A stretch of 57,592 nucleotides of DNA from an uncultured Lachnospiraceae bacterium. Its GTDB lineage: Bacteria > Bacillota > Clostridia > Lachnospirales > Lachnospiraceae. The stretch is taken from positions 1-57,592 of the forward strand of contig CAJTQO010000020.1 of assembly GCA_910578405.1 (NCBI GenBank), in the 5' to 3' direction. Both the position numbers and the translations under genes were made by a program. This document shows, one piece after another, positions 44,807-53,687 of the stretch. The stretch's first letter is position 1; each line of letters opens with the position of its first letter. Under the pieces are notes generated by a model. It ran no database searches. It saw only the letters and a list, made by a program, of their open reading frames with translations, and was not told the origin of the DNA.

Positions 44807-44926
44807 ATTCACAGACATCCGTTTTTCGGAAAATGGAAGGCATAATATAAGGCGGGGGAGCATAGGAGTGCGCAGGTTTATTTCCTGTTTTAACCATGTG
44901 GTCCGCAGAAGGGTGGGGTTATAGTT

Positions 44927-46621
44927 ATGAGTAAAAAAGAAAATGGGGGTTTGGGAAAAAAGAGTCAGGCGGCAATGCTTAAGAAGCTGGTTAAGCAGGC
45001 ATATATTGCGGTTGGGATTGGGGCGGTATTGCTTGTGGGCTTTATCGCGTTTAATATAGGGAGGTCAAGGGTGCATGATGCGCAGTTGGATGCTACGGTA
45101 GCGTTAAACCAGTACCGTACCGGCTCAAAGACGCTGACCCATGAGGTGCAGTCTTACGCAGTTACGGGGGAAGAGGAATACCGTGCCTCTTATAGGAAGG
45201 AATTGGAAGAAGACCGTAACCGTGACCATGCTTTGGAAACTCTGCAAAGCTGCGGCCTGACACAGGAGGAGTGGGATAGCTTAAACCGGGTGGTATCGCT
45301 TTCGGAGAACCTGGTTCCATTGGAAGAGGCGGCGATTGCCTATGTGGGGGAAGGGAATATGGAGGCGGCGTATGAGTGCGTGTTCAGCTCTGAATATGCA
45401 GATGCGATTAAACATATCAATGAGTTTACGGATGAAACCATTTTCAGTATTTTGGACCGGATGGACAAAAAACAGGAGATGTTAAAAATATTGCAGATTA
45501 TTTTCGAAGGTTTGTTTGCCTGTTCTTTTGTCTATGTAGTATTGCAAATGATTCAAACCATTAAGTTTTCGGACCGGGAGCTTTTAACGCCCATTAAAAA
45601 GGTGTCAGAGCAAATGGAAGTGCTGGCGGAAGGGAATTTCCGTACAGAGCTTGCGCTGGAAGAGGATGAAAGCGAGGTAGGCACAATGGTTGCCGCCATT
45701 TCTTTTATGAAGCGGAACTTGCTTGCCATGATTAAGGAGATTACGGAAATACTGGAACAAATGGGGAATGGGGATTACCATGTGCAGGTGCGCCAGGAGT
45801 ATGTGGGGGAATTTGTGGCAGTGAAAGAATCCTTTCAAAAGATTGGGGAGAAGATGCGGGAGACGCTATTGACCATCCGCAATGTTTCCGGGGAAATCGA
45901 CAGCGGTTCCGAGCAATTGGCCTGTGCGGCGCAGGATTTGGCGGAAGGGTGTACCGCCCAGGCTATGCAGGTGTCTGAAATCATGCGGGCATTCGGGGAT
46001 ATGACGGAAGGGATGGCAAAGAATGTCCAGGTGGCAGAGGAATCCGCCAGGATTGCGTCTGTGGCGGGAGAGACTTTGGTAAGGGGAAATGAGAAAATGA
46101 AGGAGTTAAAAGACTCGATTGAGGAAATCGGGGAATGCTCCGGACAGATTGGGACGATTATCGGAACCATTGAGGATATTGCGGCGCAGACGAATCTTTT
46201 GTCGCTGAATGCGGCTATCGAAGCGGCGCGGGCAGGGGAAGCCGGAAGGGGATTTGCCATTGTGGCGGGACAGGTGAAGAATTTGGCGGACGAGTCCGCA
46301 AAGGCAGCGGGAAAAACGACGGAACTGATTGAGACTACCGTAAAGGTTATGGATAAGAGCATTATGATTGCGGATGAAACCGTGTCCAATATGAGGGAAG
46401 TGATGGAAGGTTCCCGGACGGCGACGGAAAAAATCCGGCAGATTGCGCAGATTTTGGAAGAAGATGTAACGCAGATGCGCGGAATGAGGGAGCGTATCGA
46501 AGATGTGTCGTCTGTTGTGGATAATAATTCCGCGACCTCACAGGAAACCGCCGCTGTCAGCGAGGAGCAGAAAGCCCAGGTGGAGATTATGGTAGGGTTA
46601 ATGGACCAGTTTCAAATATAG
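44927..46621 (+). CDS. Methyl-accepting chemotaxis protein
   Basis: A 564-residue receptor with a 25-residue basic start, helix 1 (about 25-47), a short exported sensor of about 135 residues that is helical (probably a four-helix bundle), helix 2 (about 188-212), HAMP (KFSDRELLTPIKKVSEQM...LAEGNF) with a second HAMP-like repeat, and the cytosolic signalling region with the tip IEDIAAQTNLLSLNAAIEAARAGEA. No C-terminal CheR pentapeptide. It is a stand-alone gene with its own promoter. Ligand unknown. Confidence 0.92.
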   Translation: MSKKENGGLGKKSQAAMLKKLVKQAYIAVGIGAVLLVGFIAFNIGRSRVHDAQLDATVALNQYRTGSKTLTHEVQSYAVTGEEEYRASYRKELEEDRNRDHALETLQSCGLTQEEWDSLNRVVSLSENLVPLEEAAIAYVGEGNMEAAYECVFSSEYADAIKHINEFTDETIFSILDRMDKKQEMLKILQIIFEGLFACSFVYVVLQMIQTIKFSDRELLTPIKKVSEQMEVLAEGNFRTELALEEDESEVGTMVAAISFMKRNLLAMIKEITEILEQMGNGDYHVQVRQEYVGEFVAVKESFQKIGEKMRETLLTIRNVSGEIDSGSEQLACAAQDLAEGCTAQAMQVSEIMRAFGDMTEGMAKNVQVAEESARIASVAGETLVRGNEKMKELKDSIEEIGECSGQIGTIIGTIEDIAAQTNLLSLNAAIEAARAGEAGRGFAIVAGQVKNLADESAKAAGKTTELIETTVKVMDKSIMIADETVSNMREVMEGSRTATEKIRQIAQILEEDVTQMRGMRERIEDVSSVVDNNSATSQETAAVSEEQKAQVEIMVGLMDQFQI

Positions 46622-46649
46622 AGGTTTTTACGCAAAAAGGGACAGACAC

Positions 46650-46677
46650 TTGACAAATAATTTTTTCGTGGTATATT
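46650..46677 (+). promoter_or_regulatory. Promoter for the DUF6612-like lipoprotein gene
   Basis: TTGACA (46650-46655) and TATATT (46672-46677), spacer 16 bases, about 42 bases before the start. Confidence 0.75.
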
Positions 46678-46718
46678 AGACAAAGTAAAGTTTATGAATA
46701 AAACAGGGAGAGTAAAGT

Positions 46719-47672
46719 ATGAAAAGAAAATTTTTGGCATTATTTTTGACGGCAACGCTTGCATTTTCTTTTGCAGCGTGTGGGAATGACAGCAAGGATG
46801 CAGCGAAGGACAGCGCTCCGGTAGAAGAGAGCGCAGGGACAGAGGACAGCGCTGATGCGGAACTTCCGGAAGCGGAAGCTACAGATGAGCCGCAGGAGGA
46901 AGAAAAGGCGGACATTGATCCGATAGCGGAAGCGTTAAAGAACATGGATTCCGTTACCAGCATGGAAGCGAAGATGGTAATGGATATGGACATGAACGTC
47001 AGTGCAGACGGACAGGAACAGTCTATTGTCAGCACTACAGACATGGATATGTTCTGGATAAAAGAGCCTCTGAAGATTAAGATGGATATGACGGTGGAAG
47101 CTGCAGGACAGAGTACACAGATGAGCATTTATGCAGAACCTTCCGAAGACGGCACGTATGTGATGTATATATTTGATGGCACAAACTGGCAGTCACAGGC
47201 AACGGATATCGCAGAACTGGCAGATTATGATGCACGCAGCACAATGGTGGATTCCATTGGCGATGGTTCCGATTATACGGCAGAAGGCATGGAACAGTTG
47301 GACAGCGGCAACGCTTACAAATATTCTTATGTAATGACAGGGGAGGAAACAAAGGAAGCGTTGCTTTCCTCAGGAGCGTTGGATTCCGTAAGCTCCCTTG
47401 GCATTGATTCCACACAGTTGGACAGCATGTTGGATGGTCTTGGCGATATTACCACCTATGTTTGGGTGGACGAGGCGACTTTATATCCGGTGAAGTATGA
47501 AATGGATATGACAGATGTTATGAACGCCCTGATGACAAATATCGTAGCGGCTATGGGCGAACAGGCGGAAGGCATGTCTATGACAGTGCCGAAGCTGTCT
47601 ATCAGCATGACCTGCTCTAATTTCAACAATGTGGCTGACTTTACCGTTCCGGAAGAAGCAAAAGCAAACTAA
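46719..47672 (+). CDS. LolA-like lipoprotein of the DUF6612 type
   Basis: A 317-residue lipoprotein with signal peptide and lipobox FSFAAC (Cys about residue 21), an acidic linker (about 22-68) and a body whose pattern (SVTSMEAKMVMDMDMNVSAD, MFWIKEPLKIKMDMTVEAAG, then TTYVWVDEATLYPVKYEMDM) fits the DUF6612/LolA-like exported proteins of Clostridia. Function unknown; such folds bind hydrophobic ligands in better-known relatives. A near-consensus promoter lies upstream and a strong terminator downstream, so it is a single-gene unit. Confidence 0.8.
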   Translation: MKRKFLALFLTATLAFSFAACGNDSKDAAKDSAPVEESAGTEDSADAELPEAEATDEPQEEEKADIDPIAEALKNMDSVTSMEAKMVMDMDMNVSADGQEQSIVSTTDMDMFWIKEPLKIKMDMTVEAAGQSTQMSIYAEPSEDGTYVMYIFDGTNWQSQATDIAELADYDARSTMVDSIGDGSDYTAEGMEQLDSGNAYKYSYVMTGEETKEALLSSGALDSVSSLGIDSTQLDSMLDGLGDITTYVWVDEATLYPVKYEMDMTDVMNALMTNIVAAMGEQAEGMSMTVPKLSISMTCSNFNNVADFTVPEEAKAN

Positions 47673-47695
47673 ATAAATGAAATGCAGGAAGCCAG

Positions 47696-47726
47696 GCGGC
47701 ACACAAAAAAAGTGTGCCGCTTGTTT
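47696..47726 (+). terminator. Strong terminator after the DUF6612-like lipoprotein gene
   Basis: GCGGCACAC (47696-47704) and GTGTGCCGC (47712-47720) pair perfectly around an A-rich loop and are followed by TTGTTTT. Confidence 0.92.
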
Positions 47727-47785
47727 TATGCGCGTGGACACCCAGAGGAAGAAGGCCAGCAAAGGCTGACGGACATCCGGCGCGG

Positions 47786-47808
47786 CGAGTAGGCCGTTCC
47801 CCTACTCG
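47786..47808 (-). repeat. CGAGTAG/CTACTCG hairpin downstream of the SpoIID-like gene
   Basis: Perfect 7-base inverted repeat (47786-47792 and 47802-47808) with a 9-base loop, downstream of the minus-strand SpoIID-like gene. No T run follows, so a terminator role is unproven. Confidence 0.45.
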
Positions 47809-47843
47809 ATTTGTGGGCCTGTTGGGCAAAGATGAGCGTATTG

Positions 47844-49664
47844 TTATGCAGGAATGCGCAATTTTTGGCCAATGCTTAACAGATCGCTGGTAATTCCGCT
47901 TAGTTTTTTTATGGCGTCTACGGTGGTATGGTAACGGCGCGCCAGCAGCCAAAGAGTATCGCCGCTTTGCACCGTGTATTCGATATAAGGGACGTTGCCG
48001 GAGGAGGGTATTTGCAACACCTGCCCGATGCTCAGCATATCGCTGGATAGTCCGTTTAACCGTTTGATGGCATCCACGGTGGTTCCATATCTTTGTGCAA
48101 TGAGCCACAGACTGTCTCCGGCCCGGACGGTATATTGGATGGTTCCCGCGCCGGGGCCTGGGGAAGGGGTGGGGACATTTTGGCCGATGCCAAGGTAAGT
48201 GTCATACAGCGCTTTCCATGTAAGCGGCCCTACAATGCCGTCGGGGGACAGACGCATCTGCTGCTGAAAAGCCACTACCGCCTGTTTGGTTCCGCTGCCG
48301 AAGACGCCATCCTGTTTCGGCCCCGGAATATTCGGATAATATTGGGAAATGACATCTAAGAGGTATTGCAGGGTGATAACGTCAGGTCCGGTGGAGCCTT
48401 GCCGCAGGACGGAACTGGGCGGCACGGTTCCTATCCCAAGGGTCACGCCTTCGCTGTCCAGTTCCGCCAAGCGGGCTACGGCTGCATATAAACTGGAAAT
48501 TTTGTACCAGGTGGATTTTCCAACGATGCCGTCGGGAGCCAAATTAAAAATGCTCTGGAATTTGACAACGGCCGCTTTGGTGCTTTCTCCAAATACCCCA
48601 GGGCTGTCTTGGATGGCCGGGATAGCGGGATAATTGCGGCGTATCCGGTTTAAGTAGGTCTGGATGGTCTGTACGTCTAGGCCGGAGCTTCCAACCCGTA
48701 ACGGGGAGCCGGGGTAGGAGGAAAGGGAGCCGGTTATGATATTGGTCTGTACCAGCTCCAGATCTTTGGGATAATAAGAACGGAGGATTTGTATGGGGGA
48801 AAGCCCCTGATTGGCCAGGGTGACAGTGCCCCACTGGGACAGCCCGCTGCAGGTAGCGGTAGTTCCGTTGCAAAAGGAGGTAAAATATGGGGAAATCTGT
48901 CCGCTTCTTCGGGCATATTCATTAAAAATCCGGTTTACAATCCTGTTGATGGAATCGTAGATAGGGCGCCCATATACAAAAGCCTGGTCATAGGCCGTGC
49001 TGTTTGTAATGTCAAAACTGTATCCTTTGCTCCGGTACCATTCAGTGAAGACACGGTTTAGCGCAAAGGTAATAATGGCGTAAATGTTGGCAGTCAGGGC
49101 GGCTTCCGGCCAGGTGGGATAGATTTCACTGCTGGCTACGTTTTTTACATAGTCAGGGAAGGATACCTGCACATTTTGGGCAGAAGAGCTGGGAGAGCCA
49201 AGATGCACAGTAATGGGGTCCGGTATGACGACCTGGCGCAGGATGCGCGGTTCTTCTGTGGAACCTTCCTGACTGCGCGGTTCGTGGGAGGCGACGGCAG
49301 GCTTTCCAATGGAGATTTCTGTTTGGGAAGGGCTGCGCTGCGCGTTCTGCATCGGAACAAGGGTAAGGGGCAAAGTGGCTGTTTCCCCATCATAAATAGG
49401 AATATCCGATACATAAATGGAATTGAAGCCGGAAGCTTGTGCCAGCACATGGTAGCTGACATAGGGGGTTCCGGAGAAGTATTGGTTTTGTGAGTAACTT
49501 TTATCAACGGTTTCCAGCGGGACGCTGTCCGTTTCCCCGTTTTCATCAGTAACCAGTGAATACAGGCTGTTTCCCCAGGCGTCCAGCACCCTGATTTGCA
49601 CCCCGCTTAGCGGGACGGCGTCATGGGCAGTCCGTGCCTGCATATTTAAATAACCAATCGCCAT
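47844..49664 (-). CDS. SpoIID-like protein with two peptidoglycan-binding and two LysM domains
   Basis: A 606-residue modular protein. Order: an N-terminal beta-sandwich-like segment (about 1-110, GVQIRVLDAWGNSLYSLVTDENGETD, like carboxypeptidase regulatory domains); a SpoIID-like region (about 165-305; YVKNVASSEIYPTWPEAALTAN matches the family's VxSEM...PxEALKAQ stretch, and LSQWG the C-terminal Q-W-G); two PG_binding_1 domains (LRVGSSGLDVQTIQTYLNRI, VLRQGSTGPDVITLQYLLDV); two LysM repeats (YTVRAGDSLWLIAQRYGTTV, YTVQSGDTLWLLARRYHTTV). There is no signal peptide, so it may be made in the mother cell to act at the spore cortex or coat. Note Ser-Glu is present but the catalytic pattern is diverged. 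Confidence 0.85.
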   Translation of the reverse strand: MAIGYLNMQARTAHDAVPLSGVQIRVLDAWGNSLYSLVTDENGETDSVPLETVDKSYSQNQYFSGTPYVSYHVLAQASGFNSIYVSDIPIYDGETATLPLTLVPMQNAQRSPSQTEISIGKPAVASHEPRSQEGSTEEPRILRQVVIPDPITVHLGSPSSSAQNVQVSFPDYVKNVASSEIYPTWPEAALTANIYAIITFALNRVFTEWYRSKGYSFDITNSTAYDQAFVYGRPIYDSINRIVNRIFNEYARRSGQISPYFTSFCNGTTATCSGLSQWGTVTLANQGLSPIQILRSYYPKDLELVQTNIITGSLSSYPGSPLRVGSSGLDVQTIQTYLNRIRRNYPAIPAIQDSPGVFGESTKAAVVKFQSIFNLAPDGIVGKSTWYKISSLYAAVARLAELDSEGVTLGIGTVPPSSVLRQGSTGPDVITLQYLLDVISQYYPNIPGPKQDGVFGSGTKQAVVAFQQQMRLSPDGIVGPLTWKALYDTYLGIGQNVPTPSPGPGAGTIQYTVRAGDSLWLIAQRYGTTVDAIKRLNGLSSDMLSIGQVLQIPSSGNVPYIEYTVQSGDTLWLLARRYHTTVDAIKKLSGITSDLLSIGQKLRIPA

Positions 49665-49907
49665 AAATCCAATCCTCTCTTTTTATTTTAATTGTTCCGG
49701 ATACGTCGGCCAGAAAGGGGCGCCTTATTTCAGGCATGGCATTTGGAGAAATAAGAAACCCTGTTTTTAATATGGCGCTGCGCCGTTGCGCATCCGCAGG
49801 TTTGCATGGAAGAAAATGATGTATAATATAAATATGAAAGAATGCGGCGATGGTGACAGTCTGCCCGGATGAAATTGAAAAAGGTAGTGCATAAGCATAG
49901 AGGCTTA

Positions 49908-49916
49908 TGATATAAT
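49908..49916 (+). promoter_or_regulatory. Extended -10 promoter and inverted repeat before glnA
   Basis: TGATATAAT (49908-49916) lies about 105 bases upstream of glnA. A 7-base inverted repeat, CATAAGC (49890-49896) and GCTTATG (49903-49909), covers the spacer and touches the TG, so a bound regulator would interfere. A second TATAAT lies at about 49820. The remaining bases of 49665-50020 show only a GC-rich palindrome near 49780. Confidence 0.5.
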
Positions 49917-50020
49917 GATAAAATCAAAAGTATGTTTTCACTTCTAGGACACTGGAAAGAAAGAATAGAAGGAAAACATAACAAACGGAAATGGAATATT
50001 TTACCGGAAAGGGACAGAAC

Positions 50021-51451
50021 ATGGACAAAATGAAAGAAATTAAGAAGTTGTGCGAGGAAAAGCAAATCCGTATGATTGATTTTAAAATGACGGATATTGA
50101 CGGGCGGTGGAGGCATATTACGATTCCTGTGGAAAGATTTGGGGAGGATACCTTTACTTATGGGATTGGGTTTGATGGCTCAAATTATGGGTATGCGCCG
50201 ATTGAGAAAAGCGATATGGTATTTTTGCCGGATCCGGATATGGCTTATGTGGATCCTTTTGCCGCTACGCCCACGCTTACCATGTGCGGCAATGTATGTA
50301 CCATAGGCAAGGGGGAAAACAAACCTTTTGACCAGTATCCGAAGAATGTAAGCCTGCGGGCAATGGAATATATGAAGGGAAGCGGCATTGCCGACCAGAT
50401 GGTGATTGGGCCGGAATTTGAATTTTATTTGTTTGACAGCGCCCGCTATGAAGTAACGCCCCAACGGTGCGGGTACCGGATTGACGCCAGACAGGCGGAC
50501 TGGAACTGCAGTTTGGAAACAGCGGGGAATAACGGATATGAAGTGCCGTATAAGGGCGGTTATCATGTGGCGGCTCCTCAGGACGTCGGATACGACTTGC
50601 GCAGCCGTATGTGTATGATGATGGAGGACTGGGGGATTAAGGTGAAGTACCATCATCATGAAGTGGGCGGCCCCGGACAGATGGAAATAGAAGTGGAGCT
50701 GGCGGATATGCCAGCGATGGCGGATAATACTATGATTATCAAGTATATTATTAAAAATATGGCCGCACAGGAGGGGAAGACGGCTACGTTTCTTCCCAAA
50801 CCCATTTACCAGGAGGCAGGCAGCGGTATGCATGTGCATATGCTGTTGATGAAGGATGGCAAGCCTTTGTTCTATGATGAAAACGGTTATTCGGGCCTGA
50901 GCCGGACGGCCCATTATTTTATGGGCGGTTTGCTAAAGCATATTGCATCGCTGTGCGCATTTACCAATCCGTCCACCAATTCCTTTAAACGTCTCGTGCC
51001 AGGATTTGAAGCGCCCGTGACCGTTGGGTATGCCACGTCCAACCGCAGTGCGGTAATACGTATTCCGGCCTATGCCAAATCGCCGAAAACCAAGCGGTTT
51101 GAACTGCGTAACCCGGATGCGACCGCAAACCCTTACTATGCATATGCAGCGATTTTGATGGCAGGTTTGGATGGGATAGAGAACCAGATTGACCCGCAGG
51201 CAAACGGCTGGGGGCCTTACGACTTTAATTTGTACACGCTGTCGGAAGAAGAGCAGAGGAAAATTAAAGGGCTGCCCAAATCGTTGGGGGAAGCGTTAGA
51301 CGCACTGGAAGCAGACCATGAGTATCTGCTGAAAGGAGGCGTGTTCCCGCAGCGGCTGATTGACGTATGGGTGGCGCGCAAACGGGGGGAATTGAAGAAG
51401 CTGGAACAGATTCCGAACCCGGCGGAATTTAAGATGTATTATGACTTATAG
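50021..51451 (+). CDS. glnA: Glutamine synthetase, type I
   Basis: A 476-residue enzyme that joins ammonia to glutamate with ATP. Family motifs: GFDGSNYGYAPIEKSDM near the N-terminus, the metal/glutamate site GPEFEFYLF, the ammonium/ATP region YHHHEVGGPGQMEIEVEL, the glutamate-binding AGSGMHVHMLL, NPSTNSFKRLVPGFEAP and NRSAVIRIP. The stretch after PQRCGYRIDARQADWN is longer than in GSI-alpha and similar to the insertion of GSI-beta, and NLYTLSEEE occupies the position of the adenylylated tyrosine region. Start ATG 50021 has GGAAAGGG upstream; ATG 49991 is also in frame. Followed 35 bases later by larB. Confidence 0.95.
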   Translation: MDKMKEIKKLCEEKQIRMIDFKMTDIDGRWRHITIPVERFGEDTFTYGIGFDGSNYGYAPIEKSDMVFLPDPDMAYVDPFAATPTLTMCGNVCTIGKGENKPFDQYPKNVSLRAMEYMKGSGIADQMVIGPEFEFYLFDSARYEVTPQRCGYRIDARQADWNCSLETAGNNGYEVPYKGGYHVAAPQDVGYDLRSRMCMMMEDWGIKVKYHHHEVGGPGQMEIEVELADMPAMADNTMIIKYIIKNMAAQEGKTATFLPKPIYQEAGSGMHVHMLLMKDGKPLFYDENGYSGLSRTAHYFMGGLLKHIASLCAFTNPSTNSFKRLVPGFEAPVTVGYATSNRSAVIRIPAYAKSPKTKRFELRNPDATANPYYAYAAILMAGLDGIENQIDPQANGWGPYDFNLYTLSEEEQRKIKGLPKSLGEALDALEADHEYLLKGGVFPQRLIDVWVARKRGELKKLEQIPNPAEFKMYYDL

Positions 51452-51486
51452 GAAGAGCGGGAAGATAAGGCAAGGAGGTTCTGGTA

Positions 51487-52242
51487 TTGGAGGCAAGGGA
51501 AGTTTTAGAGCAGGTAAGGTCAGGGGGCATATCGGTAGAGGAAGCGGAAAAATATTTTAAGAAACAGTCTTATGAGGAGATGGGGTATGCCAAGCTGGAT
51601 TCCCAGCGGGAAATCCGCTCCGGCTTTCCTGAAGTGGTATATTGCAGCGGGAAAGCAGACCAGTATCTAATCTCTATATACCGGAAACTGTGGGAGGAGA
51701 ATGGGGAGGTTTTCGGCACCAGGGCGGACAGCCGTCAATATGGCCTGGTGAAGGAAACGCTGCCGATGGTAACGTACGATGAAGTATCCCATATTTTGAA
51801 GATAGAGAAAGAAGGCAAGACAAGGCGGGGGAAAGTTGCGGTCTGCACTGCAGGCACGGCGGACATTCCGGTAGCGGAGGAGGCGGCGCAGACTGCGGAA
51901 TATTTTGGGAGTAACGTGGAGCGGATTTATGACGTAGGGGTCAGCGGCCTGCACAGGCTGCTGTCCAGACTGGATACGATACAGGAGGCGAACTGCGTAG
52001 TTGCGGTGGCAGGCATGGAAGGAGCATTGGCCAGTGTGCTTGGCGGTCTGGTAAGCAGGCCGGTGATTGCGGTGCCTACTTCTGTGGGATATGGGGCCAG
52101 CATGCATGGCCTTTCCGCCCTGCTTACCATGATAAATTCATGCGCCAACGGGGTGGCGGTGGTCAACATAGACAACGGATACGGCGCAGGGTACATTGCC
52201 ACCCAGATTAATAGGTTGGGGATAGGCGCCGGGAAACAGTGA
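51487..52242 (+). CDS. larB: Nickel pincer cofactor biosynthesis carboxylase LarB
   Basis: A 251-residue AIR-carboxylase-like enzyme that carboxylates nicotinic acid adenine dinucleotide, first step of the nickel-pincer nucleotide cofactor of lactate racemase and other LarA-like enzymes. The C-terminal PurE-like core holds CTAGTADIPVAEEAAQTAEY, YDVGVSGLHRLL, VAVAGMEGALASVLGGL and PTSVGYGAS. The start is TTG 51487 with AAGGAGG 7 bases upstream. larC and larE follow in order, so the whole cofactor set is one operon, downstream of glnA. Confidence 0.95.
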   Translation: MEAREVLEQVRSGGISVEEAEKYFKKQSYEEMGYAKLDSQREIRSGFPEVVYCSGKADQYLISIYRKLWEENGEVFGTRADSRQYGLVKETLPMVTYDEVSHILKIEKEGKTRRGKVAVCTAGTADIPVAEEAAQTAEYFGSNVERIYDVGVSGLHRLLSRLDTIQEANCVVAVAGMEGALASVLGGLVSRPVIAVPTSVGYGASMHGLSALLTMINSCANGVAVVNIDNGYGAGYIATQINRLGIGAGKQ

Positions 52243-52318
52243 AGGTTCCGGATAAAGGGCTTGTTTGGCTTGTTTTGCAACCGGGATAAGAACAATGAAA
52301 TTGGAATGGAGGACGGGA

Positions 52319-53653
52319 ATGGGACAGGTATTGTATCTGGAATGCGCTTCCGGTATCAGCGGGGATATGATGGCGGCTGCCTTGTTGGATTTGGGGGCGG
52401 ATACAGAGGTGTTGGAGCGGGCATTGAACAGCCTGCCGGTGGATGGCTTTGAGACGGAAATCAGCAGGGTGAACAAGGCTGGGCTGGATGTATGTGATTT
52501 CAGGGTGAAGCTGGATGCAGAGCATGAGAACCATGACCATGATATGGAGTATCTCTATGGGCATAAGGCGCATCATGGCCATGGGCAGGCGCATACCCAC
52601 GAAAGCTATCATGGGCATGGGAGCGAAGCGGAAGGGAAAGAGACGCGCCATGGGCATGAGGAAGGGCATACCCATGCAGGCCATTCGCATTCCCATCATG
52701 AACACCGGGGATTGCCGGAAATTATAAAGATTATTGACCAGGCAAATATGAGTGACAGAGCAAAGGAGACGGCATCCGGGATTTTCCATATTTTGGCTAA
52801 GGCAGAGGCGAAAGCTCATGGCGTGCCTGCAGAACAGGTGCATTTTCACGAGGTGGGGGCAGTGGACTCCATTGTGGATATCGTTACGGTGGCGGTTTGC
52901 CTGGACAACTTGGATATTACGGATGTTATCATACCTTATGTATGCGAAGGGAGAGGAAGCGTCCGGTGCCAGCATGGAATACTGCCGGTCCCGGTTCCGG
53001 CAGTGGTCAACATTGTGGAAGCTAACCGGATTCCACTGCGGCTGACAGAAACGGAAGGCGAACTGGTGACGCCCACAGGAGCGGCTATTGCGGCGGCTAT
53101 ACGGACAAGCTCCCGTCTGCCGGAAGAATTTGCCATAGTGAAAACAGGGATAGGCGCCGGGAAACGCAACTATGAAAGGCCAAGCCTGCTGCGCGCCATG
53201 TTGGTGGAATGCATGGAAAAAGAAGGGGCAGACGAGATTTGTAAACTGGAAACCAATATAGATGACTGCACAGGGGAAATCTTGGCCTATACGATGAACC
53301 GTCTTTTGGAAAATGGCGCAAGGGATGTATATTATACGCCGGTTTATATGAAAAAAAACCGTCCGGCCTATCAGTTGACGGTGATTTGTGACGAAGCACG
53401 CAGGGAAGAGCTGGAGCGGTTGATTTTCCAGGAAACCACAACCATCGGCATACGACGCATCCGGATGGAGAGAACGGTGTTGGAACGGGAAATTACAAGC
53501 GTTATGCTGCCATCCGGAGAAGTAAGGGTAAAGAAATGCAGACTGCCGGATGGGAAAGAGAAGAGTTATCCGGAATATGAAGATGCAGCAAAACTGGCCA
53601 GAGAGAAGGGCGTGGCGCTGCAGCGGATTCTGGAGGAATGGAAACGGATATAG
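52319..53653 (+). CDS. larC: Nickel pincer cofactor biosynthesis protein LarC with histidine-rich insert
   Basis: A 444-residue nickel-insertion enzyme, using CTP to place Ni into the pincer. The N-terminal part starts with LYLECASGISGDMMAAALLD and includes VHFHEVGAVDSIVDIV and VPVPAVVNI...GELVTPTGAAI; the C-terminal part begins near LETNIDDCTGEILAYTM. In Lactobacillus plantarum the two parts are joined by a programmed frameshift; here they are one continuous frame. Residues about 69-129 (52523-52705) hold 20 histidines, a probable nickel store. GGAGG is 6 bases before ATG 52319; an in-frame ATG at 52295 is less supported. Confidence 0.95.
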   Translation: MGQVLYLECASGISGDMMAAALLDLGADTEVLERALNSLPVDGFETEISRVNKAGLDVCDFRVKLDAEHENHDHDMEYLYGHKAHHGHGQAHTHESYHGHGSEAEGKETRHGHEEGHTHAGHSHSHHEHRGLPEIIKIIDQANMSDRAKETASGIFHILAKAEAKAHGVPAEQVHFHEVGAVDSIVDIVTVAVCLDNLDITDVIIPYVCEGRGSVRCQHGILPVPVPAVVNIVEANRIPLRLTETEGELVTPTGAAIAAAIRTSSRLPEEFAIVKTGIGAGKRNYERPSLLRAMLVECMEKEGADEICKLETNIDDCTGEILAYTMNRLLENGARDVYYTPVYMKKNRPAYQLTVICDEARREELERLIFQETTTIGIRRIRMERTVLEREITSVMLPSGEVRVKKCRLPDGKEKSYPEYEDAAKLAREKGVALQRILEEWKRI

Positions 53654-53687
53654 TTTTTTGGAATGCAGGAAGCAAAGGGAGGCTGTG

